Source: CAYYHA01 sp964471535
GTDB lineage: Bacteria; Myxococcota; Myxococcia; SLRQ01
Length of the DNA: 19,700 nt
Direction: 5' to 3'
Assembly: GCA_964471535.1 (NCBI GenBank)
Contig: CAYYHA010000057.1
Location: 1 to 19,700 of the forward strand
Shown: positions 1 to 8,232 of the stretch, one piece after another
Position numbering within the stretch: position 1 is the first letter of the stretch
How the letters are laid out: each line of letters opens with the position of its first letter
Position numbers and translations under genes: made by a program
The notes under the pieces: model-generated
The model's input: only the letters and a program-made list of their open reading frames with translations
What the model was told of the DNA's origin: nothing
The model's database searches: none

Positions 1-72
1 GGGCGGGGCGACGAGGTGCTCCGCGGGCAGAGCGCGCCTGCGGTGTACGCGATCTTCCGGGGTGCAATCTGA
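1..72 (+). CDS. C-terminal end of an unidentified upstream gene (partial)
   Basis: The first 72 bases read as an open frame of 23 codons ending in TGA at 70-72, with the residues GQSAPAVYAIFRGAI just before the stop. Third positions are mostly G or C, as in the real genes here. The fragment is too short to name a family. Its stop lies 85 bases before the preferred start of the next gene. It could be a chance open frame, because open frames are common at this GC content. Confidence 0.4.
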   Translation, partial: GRGDEVLRGQSAPAVYAIFRGAI

Positions 73-157
73 AGCGGCCGTGGGGGCGCCCGGGGCCCCT
101 GCGGCGGCCCCGGCCGCCGCCCCGGTGGCGCAGCGCCTCGTGTATGCTGGCGCTACG

Positions 158-2851
158 GTGCACCCCCTCCGGCGAAGCCTGCGTTGCCTCTGGCTCCTCG
201 TCGTCCTCGCGCCGCCGCTCCCGGCCGCTGCGGCGAGCTGGCACCAGAGCGCACTCTCGGCGGCGCCGCTCGCGGCGGACCTCGCCGGGACGCAGGGTGT
301 GGTGGTCCTGTCCTCGGGCGCGCAGGCGGAGGTGCACGTCCTCGTCTTTCCGCCCGACGCGCCGCCCGCCACCGGCGCGCTCCTCGATGCCTTCACCCCC
401 GCCTCGCCAGAGGTGGTGGTGGCGACCGACGGCACGACGGTGCTCGTCGCCCACGGCGGCAGCACCCTGCGCCGGCAAGATGCGGGGGGCGTGTGGGGGG
501 ACGTGACGCCGGTCCTCGGGGGGGCGCCCATCGCCTCGGTGGACCTGGACCCGGGGGGCTCCGGCTACGCCGTGGCGGTGGTCGCCGACACGAGCCCCTT
601 TCCTCCCAGCTTTGCCATCAGCGCCGATGCGGGGGCGAGCTGGCAGGACTACGACGTGGCCGGTGCGAAGTTCAGCGACGTCGCAGTCCTGGGGATGCAG
701 GCGGTGGCCGTCCAGACGACCCCCACCGTCGGGGTGGTCTCCTTCGAGGGCACGACGCCCATGGCGCAGCTCCGGGGCAACCCGATGGTCGGCCTGGCTG
801 AGGTGGTGGTCACCGGCGGTGGAACCTGGGTGGTCCTCGGCGGGGGGCTGAACGCGCAGTACGGCTGGACCACCTTCACCGGTGCGCTGACCATGGCGCC
901 CCATCCCACCGCCGCCGCCCTGCAGACGGCGGCCACCGCGGGGAACGCCGTGTGGATCGCCGAACCCGGCGGCGCGATCCACCAGCTTCCCCAGCCGGAC
1001 GCGGGGTGGGACAGCGCCCTTACCGAAGCGACGGGGCTCCAGAGCGTGGTGGCGGTGGTGAGCGCCGATCCGAGCCGGATCCTTGCCCTGGGTCTTTCGG
1101 CCACGGGCCCGGCCATGGCCTGGCGGAATCGACCGCCGGTGGTGGACAGCCCGCCGGCGGACACGATGCTCACCGAGGGCGGGGCCCCGTCTCCGGTCGG
1201 CGTGGTCGCCGCCGATCCCGACGGGGAGGTGCCGGGGATCGTCTGGTCCTGCGACCTGCGAAGCGGCGGTGGGATGCCTCGCTTCGGCGATCCCACCGCG
1301 CCCTCCACGACCGTTGCGGTGGACGACGATCCCTCCACCTGCCCCGGCGACCCCGACGAGGCGGTGGTCTGCCGGGTGAGCGTCTCGGACGTCGACGGCC
1401 CCGCAGCCGACCTGCCCTTCACCCTCTCCATCGCCGCGGCGGACACGGTGGCGCCGACGGTGCCGGTGCTCGGCCTGCCTGCCACCGTGGCTCTGGGTGA
1501 CTCGGTGACCGCGACGGCGAGCAGCAGCGACAGCTGTCCCGCCGAGTACCGCTGGCAGCTCCTCGACGCCGGAGGCGGTGTGGTCGATCAGGCGACGACC
1601 GCCTTCGGCACCGATTGGCTCTTCACCCCGGCGGCGGCGGGCGACTACACGGTGCGCGTGGAGGCGGTCGATTCGGGGGGCAACGTCAGCGCCGCCGAAG
1701 CGGCCTTGACCGTCGTGGCCGGTCCGCCGCCCGAGGGTGCCTTCACCGCCTGCCCGACCATGGTGGTCGCTGGGGAGACGGCACGGCTGGCCGTCGCCCA
1801 CGTCGCCGGGCCGGTGCCCGACGCCTGGCGCTGGGAGGTCGGTGGCGCCGCCACCGCCTGCTCGCGCCTCCTCGACGGTGGTACCACCTGTGAGATCGAC
1901 CTCGACCGGTGTGTGCCCGACGGCAGCACCGTCGACGTCCGCGTCGTGCCCGAGTCCGGTGCGCTGTCGGGGCCTCCGGTCTCCTGCACCCTCACCGTGA
2001 TCGGTACCTCGACTCCGCCCCAGATTGTCGTGAGACACGAGGGGACCGATGTGTCTGGAGCTGTGGTGCCCGTCCTCCTGTCCGAAGGGGACACGTCGGT
2101 TGCCTTCGATGTCGAGGTAAGCGACTGCCCTGCCGAGACGGTCTCGCTCGTGCCGAGCGCCCCGCCCGGCATGGCGTCCACCCTCGACCGGACCGAGATC
2201 GCCGGGAACGGGACCGCCCGCCTCGAGCTGTCGATCCCCTTCGACCCGGCGCTCGAGGGCAGCACGCAACGCGTCGAGGTGGAGGCCTTCGATGGACGGG
2301 ATCGCGTGACGGCCAACTGGGACCTCGCCATCGCGCTCGACCCGGCGGTGCGCGACGCTGCCGCGGTCCGGCTCGTCTTCGATGCACCCGCGCCCCGGGT
2401 ACCACCCGGATCGGTGCTGCGGGTGAGTGGGCGTATCGAGGTGGAGGCGGCGGCGCCCTTGCCGCGGCTCGTCCTCGATCTCGAACATCCGGGGCTGCAC
2501 CTCGTGCGACCCCCCGTGGTCGAGAGCCCCTGCGCCCGGCTCACGGTCGGGCCCGAGGGGCGGCTCGAGGCGGATGGGCTCTTCTCGGAGTGCGGCGCGC
2601 GCTTCGAGCTGTGGGTGCGCCGGAGCCTGGGCACCGCGGCACTGCGGCCCGCTGCCTGCCGGTGGGGCCCGGACGAGCGGACTGTCCGTCGCTGCGAGGG
2701 GGCGCTGAGCCTCGGCGGGGCGGCGCCCCTCGGGTGCAGCACTGCGGCCGGCCGAAGCGGGGGGGCCGCCTTCCTCCTGCTCTGCATTCTCTCGTGCCTC
2801 ACCTGCGGGGCCGCCGGGCGGCGGCGCAGGGGGCGCGGCCCGCCGGGATAG
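158..2851 (+). CDS. Secreted/surface protein with Asp-box, Ig/PKD-like repeats and MYXO-CTERM-like tail
   Basis: A predicted exported protein of 897 residues. The GTG at 158 gives a classic signal peptide: basic HPLRRSLR, a hydrophobic core LWLLVVLAPPLP, and an AAAA/S cleavage region. GTG codons at 62 and 140 are in frame, but 62 overlaps the upstream stop and would bury the signal. The N-terminal half is rich in short beta-type Gly/Val/Thr stretches and carries an Asp-box (SADAGASW, residues 155-162), as in BNR/sialidase-like propellers. From about residue 330 onward there are Ig/PKD/cadherin-like segments, introduced by phrases such as RNRPPVVDSPPAD and DTVAPTVPVLGLP, with paired cysteines. 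The end has GCS, a hydrophobic stretch (AAFLLLCILSCL) and an Arg cluster, matching the layout of MYXO-CTERM sorting tails. The substrate or role is unknown. It may be displayed on the outer surface. No neighbour suggests a function. Confidence 0.75.
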   Translation: MHPLRRSLRCLWLLVVLAPPLPAAAASWHQSALSAAPLAADLAGTQGVVVLSSGAQAEVHVLVFPPDAPPATGALLDAFTPASPEVVVATDGTTVLVAHGGSTLRRQDAGGVWGDVTPVLGGAPIASVDLDPGGSGYAVAVVADTSPFPPSFAISADAGASWQDYDVAGAKFSDVAVLGMQAVAVQTTPTVGVVSFEGTTPMAQLRGNPMVGLAEVVVTGGGTWVVLGGGLNAQYGWTTFTGALTMAPHPTAAALQTAATAGNAVWIAEPGGAIHQLPQPDAGWDSALTEATGLQSVVAVVSADPSRILALGLSATGPAMAWRNRPPVVDSPPADTMLTEGGAPSPVGVVAADPDGEVPGIVWSCDLRSGGGMPRFGDPTAPSTTVAVDDDPSTCPGDPDEAVVCRVSVSDVDGPAADLPFTLSIAAADTVAPTVPVLGLPATVALGDSVTATASSSDSCPAEYRWQLLDAGGGVVDQATTAFGTDWLFTPAAAGDYTVRVEAVDSGGNVSAAEAALTVVAGPPPEGAFTACPTMVVAGETARLAVAHVAGPVPDAWRWEVGGAATACSRLLDGGTTCEIDLDRCVPDGSTVDVRVVPESGALSGPPVSCTLTVIGTSTPPQIVVRHEGTDVSGAVVPVLLSEGDTSVAFDVEVSDCPAETVSLVPSAPPGMASTLDRTEIAGNGTARLELSIPFDPALEGSTQRVEVEAFDGRDRVTANWDLAIALDPAVRDAAAVRLVFDAPAPRVPPGSVLRVSGRIEVEAAAPLPRLVLDLEHPGLHLVRPPVVESPCARLTVGPEGRLEADGLFSECGARFELWVRRSLGTAALRPAACRWGPDERTVRRCEGALSLGGAAPLGCSTAAGRSGGAAFLLLCILSCLTCGAAGRRRRGRGPPG

Positions 2852-3034
2852 GCGCTACGGCCGCCGCCGGCCGCGCGGCGTGTGCGCCGGGAACGGCGGG
2901 AGGGGCAGGGCGGGGATCGGGAGCGTGGCGACGGGCAGGGCGGCGGCGGGCCGGTTGCGGCGGGCGCGCGGCGGGACCGAGGCGTGCTCCTGCGGCAGAG
3001 CGCGCAGCCGGGACGGGTGTCCGGGGAACGTGGT

Positions 3035-4081
3035 ATGCCCGCGTCCATGGGCTTCGACGACGTCCTAGGCCACGACCGAGCGAAGGCGCGCCTCCGGGCG
3101 GCGCTCGAAGGGGGCCGGCTCCCCCACGCCTGGCTCTTTGCCGGGCCGGAGGGGGTGGGGAAGGAGCGCCTGGCACGCCGCTTCGCCGCGGCGCTCCTCT
3201 GTGAGGCCTCGCCGCGGGAGGCGCCCTGCCGGAGCTGCCGGGGCTGCGAGCGGGCGCTGCGGGGGGTTCATCCCGACTTCCTCGTGCTCCTGCCCGAGGC
3301 GGAGCGGGTGGCGCGCGGTCTCGCCTCCCGCGCCGAGTTCGAGCGGACGCCCAGCCGGGAGCTGAAGATCGCCGAGGTGCGGCAGCTCGAGCGGTGGCTG
3401 CGCCTCGGTCCGGTCGAGGGGCGCGCGAAGGTCGCGCTCGTGCTGCCGGCCGACCGCCTGAACCAAAGCGCCCAGAACGCACTGCTGAAGACCCTGGAGG
3501 AGCCGCCGCCGGCGGCGACTTTGCTGCTGGTCACCTCCGCTGCGGAGGCGCTGCTGCCCACCGTGCGCTCGCGCTGCGTGCGCCTCCCCTTCGCGCCCCT
3601 GCCCCCCGAGGTGGTGGCGGAACACGCCCGCAGCCACCACGGGTGTGCGCCCGGGGCGGCGGCGGTGCTCGGGCGGCTCTCCGGGGGTTCGCTCGGCCGG
3701 GTTCAGACCCTGGATCCCGAGACGGTGGAGACGCGGCGCCAGCTCATCGAACGGCTGCGGGCCCTGCGCCCCGGCGATGGCCTGGGCGCGACTCGGCTGG
3801 TCGCGGTGCTCGCGGAGGAGCGCGAGGAGGCGATCGAGCGGCTTCGGCTCCTCCGGACCTGGTACCGGGACGTGCTCGCCGCGTCGGTGGGCGCATCCAA
3901 CGCGCTGCTCATCCATGCGGATCTGGCCGAAGCTGCACGCGAGGATGCCGCGCGGCTGGGGGGCGAGACGATCCTCCGCCGGCTGGCGGCGATCGAATCG
4001 GCGGTGGAGGCCATCGAGGCGAACGTCACCCCGCGGCTCGCCGTGGAGGGGATGCTCGCGTCCTTCGGAGGCGGCCCATGA
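3035..4081 (+). CDS. holB: DNA polymerase III subunit delta'
   Basis: Clamp-loader subunit that, with delta and tau/gamma, opens the beta sliding clamp during replication. Counting from the internal ATG at 3047 (MGFDDVLGH), the AAA+ core shows Walker A GPEGVGKE (33-40), a zinc site C52-C61-C64-C67, the block NALLKTLEEPP typical of DnaX/HolB proteins, and the SRC motif (S175-C177). The Walker B strand reads ALVLPADRL, without the usual acidic pair, so ATP hydrolysis is doubtful, as is common for delta'. The ATG at 3035 has GGGG at a weak Shine-Dalgarno distance. The ATG at 3047 sits 7 nt after a TATGCC hexamer and would suit a leaderless transcript, so the start is uncertain by four codons. 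The stop overlaps holA by four bases (ATGA). The 183 bases before it hold no convincing gene. Confidence 0.93.
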   Translation: MPASMGFDDVLGHDRAKARLRAALEGGRLPHAWLFAGPEGVGKERLARRFAAALLCEASPREAPCRSCRGCERALRGVHPDFLVLLPEAERVARGLASRAEFERTPSRELKIAEVRQLERWLRLGPVEGRAKVALVLPADRLNQSAQNALLKTLEEPPPAATLLLVTSAAEALLPTVRSRCVRLPFAPLPPEVVAEHARSHHGCAPGAAAVLGRLSGGSLGRVQTLDPETVETRRQLIERLRALRPGDGLGATRLVAVLAEEREEAIERLRLLRTWYRDVLAASVGASNALLIHADLAEAAREDAARLGGETILRRLAAIESAVEAIEANVTPRLAVEGMLASFGGGP

Positions 4082-5415
4082 GCGTCGACCAAGAGCTCGA
4101 GGCGCTGGTCGAGGCGGCGCGGGCCGGGGATATGAAGCCCGTGTACCTCTTCAGCGGAGACGAGTTTCTGTGCAAGCGGGCCGTGGATGCCCTGGTGGAG
4201 GCGCTCGTGCCAGAGGCGGCGCGGGACTTCAATCTCTCGGTGCTCGACGGGGCGCTCGTGGACGCGCGGCGCATCGCCGCCGACCTCTCACAGGTGCCGA
4301 TGCTCCGCGGCACGAAGGTGGTGGTGGTGCGCGACACCACGCTCCTGTCGTCGAAGGGCGATCTGTCGGCGGAGGTGGAGCGGGCGATGCGCCTCTTTGC
4401 CGACGGCAAGCGTGGGGAGGGTGCCCGCCGCATGCTCGCCGTCCTGGCCAAGGCGAAGTGGACGGTGGAGGCGCTCACCGAAGCGAGCCGCACGCGGTGG
4501 AAGAAGGACCTCGGGGTGGACGCGGAGGCGCTCGATCCCGAGGTGCTCGAGGCGATTCGGCAGGTCATCGAAGCGGAGGGATGGTCGGTCCCGGAGACGG
4601 ACGCCCAGCCCCTCGAACGGCTGCTCGGGGGGGATGCGCCGGCGGGCAGCGTCCTCGTGCTCACCTGTGAGAAGCCCGACCGGCGCAGCCCCCTCACGCG
4701 CCTCATCGAGGAGCGCGGGGTGCATCTGAAGTGCGCGGTGGAGCGGCGGGGCAGGGACATCGAGGGGCTCGACATCCGCGCAGTCACCCGGACGATCCTC
4801 GCCGAGCACGAAAAGCGCCTCGAGCCCGAGGCAGAGCGGGCCCTGAAGCGGGCCATCGGCGGCGATCTGCGCCTGATCGCAGCGGAGGTGGAGAAGCTGT
4901 GCCTCTACGTCGGCGATCGGCCCACCATCACCCGAGCCGACGTCGAGGCCGTGGGGGTGAGCCAGATCCGCGAAGAGGAGTTCTGGGAGCTCGGCAACGC
5001 GGTGGTGGGCCGCGACCTGACGGCGGCGCTCTTCTACCTCGACGACGCCTTCGCCCACGGACGGCACCCCATCGCCATCGTCGCGGCGATCGCGGGGGCG
5101 CTGCGCCGCGCGCTGCAGGTGCGCGCGGCAGCCGAGGCGGCCGGGGTGGCACCGGGCCGTCGTCTGCGCCGCTTGCCCGATGCGGTGCTCGAGTCGCTGG
5201 CGGAGCTGCGGGGCAAGAAGCCCCACCCCTATGCAGCGCTCAAGGAGTGGGAGCGCAGTCTCGGCTGGCCGTCGGTCGACGCCCTCGGGGCCGCGCTCGG
5301 AGCGTGCGCCCGGGCAGACCAGGCCCTGAAGCGAAGCGGTGGCGTCGCGCGTCTGGTGGTGGAGGCGCTGGTCTTCGAGCTGTGCCGGGGGGCCAGAGTG
5401 GGCACCGCCGCCTGA
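4078..5415 (+). CDS. holA: DNA polymerase III subunit delta
   Basis: The delta subunit binds and opens the beta clamp within the clamp loader. The N-terminus has the family opening PVYLFSGDEFLCKRAVDAL (residues 21-39), then a strand VVVVRD near 81-86, the segment SVLVLTCEKPDRRSPLTRLI (191-210), and the helical region DLRLIAAEVEKLCLY followed by the collar-like C-terminal domain. At 445 residues it is clearly longer than the roughly 340 of E. coli HolA. The excess lies mainly between about residues 93 and 180, a charged and helical insertion. The ATG at 4078 follows GGAGG by 6 nt and overlaps the holB stop as ATGA, so the two clamp-loader subunits are probably translationally coupled. A 94-base gap separates it from metG. 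Confidence 0.92.
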   Translation: MSVDQELEALVEAARAGDMKPVYLFSGDEFLCKRAVDALVEALVPEAARDFNLSVLDGALVDARRIAADLSQVPMLRGTKVVVVRDTTLLSSKGDLSAEVERAMRLFADGKRGEGARRMLAVLAKAKWTVEALTEASRTRWKKDLGVDAEALDPEVLEAIRQVIEAEGWSVPETDAQPLERLLGGDAPAGSVLVLTCEKPDRRSPLTRLIEERGVHLKCAVERRGRDIEGLDIRAVTRTILAEHEKRLEPEAERALKRAIGGDLRLIAAEVEKLCLYVGDRPTITRADVEAVGVSQIREEEFWELGNAVVGRDLTAALFYLDDAFAHGRHPIAIVAAIAGALRRALQVRAAAEAAGVAPGRRLRRLPDAVLESLAELRGKKPHPYAALKEWERSLGWPSVDALGAALGACARADQALKRSGGVARLVVEALVFELCRGARVGTAA

Positions 5416-5509
5416 GGGCCCGGCAGCGGCCGCCAGCGCCTCGGAGTCCTGTTCCCCGTACCCGCTGCGCTGCCCCCCGTCCCGCACCCGTGCTAGAGGT
5501 GGTCGCCCC

Positions 5510-7510
5510 ATGCACGACGAACGAATCCTGGTGACAGCGGCGCTCCCCTACGCGAACGGCGCCATCCATCTCGGCCACCTCGTCGAGTACATCCAGACGG
5601 ACATCTACGTCCGCTTCCTGAAGATGACCGGGCGCGACGCCGCCTACATCTGCGCCGACGACACCCACGGGGCGCCCATCGAGCTCAACGCGGCGAAGGA
5701 AGGCGTGACCCCCGAGGCCTTCATCGAGCGCTGGCACCGTGCCCATGCCCGGGACTTCGCCGCCTTCGACGTGGACTTCGACATCTTCTACACGACGCAC
5801 TCGGAGGAGAATCGGCGGTGGGTCTATCGCATCTACGAGGCGCTGCGCGATGGCGGCCACCTCGTGGAGCGGGAGATCGAGCAGCTCTACTGCGAGAACG
5901 ACGCCCGCTTCCTTCCCGATCGCTTCGTGAAGGGGACCTGCCCGAAGTGCGGCGCGCCGGATCAGTACGGCGACGTCTGTGAGAAGTGCAACACCGCCTA
6001 CAAGCCCACCGATCTCGAAGCGCCCCGCTGTGCCGTCTGCGGCGGCACGCCGGTGGTTCGCAAGTCCACGCACATCTTCATGCGGCTCTCCGACTTCACC
6101 GAGTTTCTGAAGGGCTGGACCTCCGCGGGGACCTTGCAGCCGGAGATCCGAAACTTCATCGAGGGCTGGCTCGCCGAAGGCCTGCAGGACTGGTGTGTGA
6201 CCCGAGACGCCCCGTACTTCGGCTTCGAAGTGCCCGACCGACCCGGCAAGTACTTCTACGTGTGGATGGACGCCCCCGTCGGCTACATCAGCAGCACCGA
6301 ACGGTGGTGCCGCGAGCGGGGGGACCGCACCGTCGAGGCGTACTGGGAGCGGCCTGGGGCACGGATCATCCATTTCATCGGCCGGGACATCGTCTACTTC
6401 CACACGCTCTTCTGGCCGGCGATGCTCGAGGGGGCGAAGCTGGCGCTTCCCTCTCGCGTGATCGTCCACGGCATGCTCACCATCAACGGTGAGAAGATGA
6501 GCAAGACGCGGGGGACCTTCATCAACGCCTCCGAGTACCTCGAGCACCTCGACCCCACTTGGCTGCGCTACTACTACGCGGGCAACCTGTCGGCGCGGCC
6601 CGAGGATCTCGACCTCAACTTCGACGACTTCCTGAACCGCATCAACGCCGAGTTGGTGGACAACCTGGCGAACCTCTGCCACCGGGCGATCACTTTCGCG
6701 CACAAGTTCTTCGAGGGTCGCGTCACCACGCCGGATCCCGAGGTGGAACGCGAGGCACTCGGGTACATGGAGCGGATCCGTGCGCACTACGAGGCACTCG
6801 AGTTTCGCAAGGCGGTGCGGGAGATCTGCGCGCTGGGTGACTTCGGTAACGAGTACTTCCAGAAGGCCGCGCCGTGGGCGCAGCGCAAGCGCGATCCCGA
6901 GGCCGCTCAACGCAGCGTGACCACCGCGGTGAACCTGGCGAAGCTCATCGCCATCGCGCTGAAGCCCATCGTCCCGCGCATCTCCGCACAGCTCGAGGAG
7001 GAGCTGAAGACGGGACCCCTTGCCTGGTCGGACGCCTGCTTCGACGTCGCCGACCGCACCTTGGGGGCGCCCCGTCCTCTGGCCAGGAAGGTCGAACGGC
7101 AGCAGATAGACGCACTGCTCTCCCCCAAGGAGCCCGCCGCGGCCGCGACGAAGGAGGAGGACACCGCGCAGGACGAGGTGGCCACGATCTCCTACGAGAC
7201 CTTCCAGAACGTCGAGTTGAAGGCGGGACAGATCGTGGCCGCCGAGAAGGTGAAGGGGGCCGACCGGCTCCTCCACCTGAAGGTCGACCTCGGTGAGGCG
7301 GAGCCGAGGAGCATCGTCGCGGGGATCGCCACCTCCTATGGCCCCGAGGAACTCGTCGGCCGCACGGTGGTGGTCGTTGCCAACCTGAAGCCGCGGAAGC
7401 TGCGGGGCGTCTCGAGCCAGGGCATGCTCCTCGCGGCCGAGGGCCGCGATGGCCGTCTCCATCTCGCGACCCTGCCAGATGAGGTCGCACCGGGAACACG
7501 GGTGAAGTGA
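5510..7510 (+). CDS. metG: Methionine--tRNA ligase with C-terminal tRNA-binding domain
   Basis: Charges tRNA(Met) with methionine. The protein has 666 residues. The class I signature HLGH is at 20-23 and the KMSKS loop appears as EKMSKT (328-333). The zinc-knuckle insertion contains C144/C147, C157/C160 and C174/C177, so most of the two-knuckle arrangement is visible. The anticodon-binding helical domain follows (NRINAELVDNLANLCHR). From about residue 555 a Trbp111/EMAP-like OB fold is fused (FQNVELKAGQI ... RKLRGVSSQGM), which in homologues dimerises the enzyme and improves tRNA binding. The ATG at 5510 is preceded by GAGGTGG about 8 nt upstream. The stop overlaps the next gene as GTGA. The linker around residues 540-555 (PAAAATKEEDTAQDE) is low complexity. 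Confidence 0.97.
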   Translation: MHDERILVTAALPYANGAIHLGHLVEYIQTDIYVRFLKMTGRDAAYICADDTHGAPIELNAAKEGVTPEAFIERWHRAHARDFAAFDVDFDIFYTTHSEENRRWVYRIYEALRDGGHLVEREIEQLYCENDARFLPDRFVKGTCPKCGAPDQYGDVCEKCNTAYKPTDLEAPRCAVCGGTPVVRKSTHIFMRLSDFTEFLKGWTSAGTLQPEIRNFIEGWLAEGLQDWCVTRDAPYFGFEVPDRPGKYFYVWMDAPVGYISSTERWCRERGDRTVEAYWERPGARIIHFIGRDIVYFHTLFWPAMLEGAKLALPSRVIVHGMLTINGEKMSKTRGTFINASEYLEHLDPTWLRYYYAGNLSARPEDLDLNFDDFLNRINAELVDNLANLCHRAITFAHKFFEGRVTTPDPEVEREALGYMERIRAHYEALEFRKAVREICALGDFGNEYFQKAAPWAQRKRDPEAAQRSVTTAVNLAKLIAIALKPIVPRISAQLEEELKTGPLAWSDACFDVADRTLGAPRPLARKVERQQIDALLSPKEPAAAATKEEDTAQDEVATISYETFQNVELKAGQIVAAEKVKGADRLLHLKVDLGEAEPRSIVAGIATSYGPEELVGRTVVVVANLKPRKLRGVSSQGMLLAAEGRDGRLHLATLPDEVAPGTRVK

Positions 7511-8229
7511 GGGGCGGGCTCTGGCAACCCATCGGCGTCCTGCCGGTGGCGGCGCTCGACGAGGCGCTCCTCGAGCGTCCCACCGAGGAGCTGCAGGCGC
7601 TGGCGCGGCGAGAAGGGGAGCCTCTGCGGATCGCCGCAGCATGTGCCCTTGCGGTGCGCCACGACGCCACGGGCTTCGATGCTTTGGTGGAGGGCCTGCG
7701 CGATCCCAACCTGCGCTACCCCTGCCTGGAGGCGATGCGCCACCTGGGTGACCCGCGGGCCCTGCCTCACGCTCGGAAAGTCCGCAGGCGTCCCTTCGTC
7801 TCGCGTTTCGACCGCACGCAGGCGGCCGGGGTCCTGGCGAAGCTGGGAGAGGCCGAGGGCGTGGAGCACATCCTCCGCCGGTTGCGCCGTCGCTTCCTCG
7901 ACGACGATCGCGGGCTCGCCTGCGAGCTGGCCGGTGAGCTGCGGATGAGGGAGGCCGTGGGCGCACTCGAGCCGATCGCATCCGACCCGAGAGACCTCTT
8001 CCGCGGCGCCGCCCTGAAGGCGCTGATGCGGATCGATCCAGAGGCGTGGGAAGGTCCGTTGCTTCGAATCGTTCGTGACGAGGCGGAGGACGAGGACGTT
8101 CGCTGTGACTGCGCAGAGATCCTCCACGAGCTCGGCTCGGCGGAGGCCCGCGACCTCCTCGCCGGGCTGAAGACGGACAGCGAAGAGCTGCGATCCGTGC
8201 TCTGCGAACTCTTCGATCGCGAGGTCTGA
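7507..8229 (+). CDS. HEAT-repeat domain protein
   Basis: A 240-residue protein made almost entirely of short paired helices with the spacing of HEAT/PBS-lyase-type repeats. Recognisable units include DPNLRYPCLEAMRHLGDPRA, the helix pair around AAGVLAKLGEAEGVEHIL, and DEDVRCDCAEILHELGSAEA. Such repeats form a superhelical scaffold for protein-protein contacts; no catalytic motif is visible. The GTG at 7507 overlaps the metG stop (GTGA), so translation is likely coupled to metG. tatD starts 3 bases after its stop. A role linked to tRNA charging or the neighbouring enzymes is only an inference from position. There is no signal peptide, so it is probably cytoplasmic. Confidence 0.85.
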   Translation: MRGGLWQPIGVLPVAALDEALLERPTEELQALARREGEPLRIAAACALAVRHDATGFDALVEGLRDPNLRYPCLEAMRHLGDPRALPHARKVRRRPFVSRFDRTQAAGVLAKLGEAEGVEHILRRLRRRFLDDDRGLACELAGELRMREAVGALEPIASDPRDLFRGAALKALMRIDPEAWEGPLLRIVRDEAEDEDVRCDCAEILHELGSAEARDLLAGLKTDSEELRSVLCELFDREV

Positions 8230-8232
8230 CCG

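Noticed and set aside
2974..3030. Similarity between the window start (about 10-45) and the region before holB (GTGCTC ... GCAGAGCGCGC)
   Set aside because: The match is short and interrupted, in GC-rich sequence. It does not extend far enough to support a duplication.
2852..3034. Possible terminator or small gene in the gap before holB
   Set aside because: The region is GC-rich with short imperfect palindromes but no T-run. Open frames there give Arg/Gly-rich shadows without motifs.
5240..7981. A 913-codon open frame on the minus strand
   Set aside because: It is antisense to holA, metG and the HEAT gene. metG signatures are all on the plus strand.
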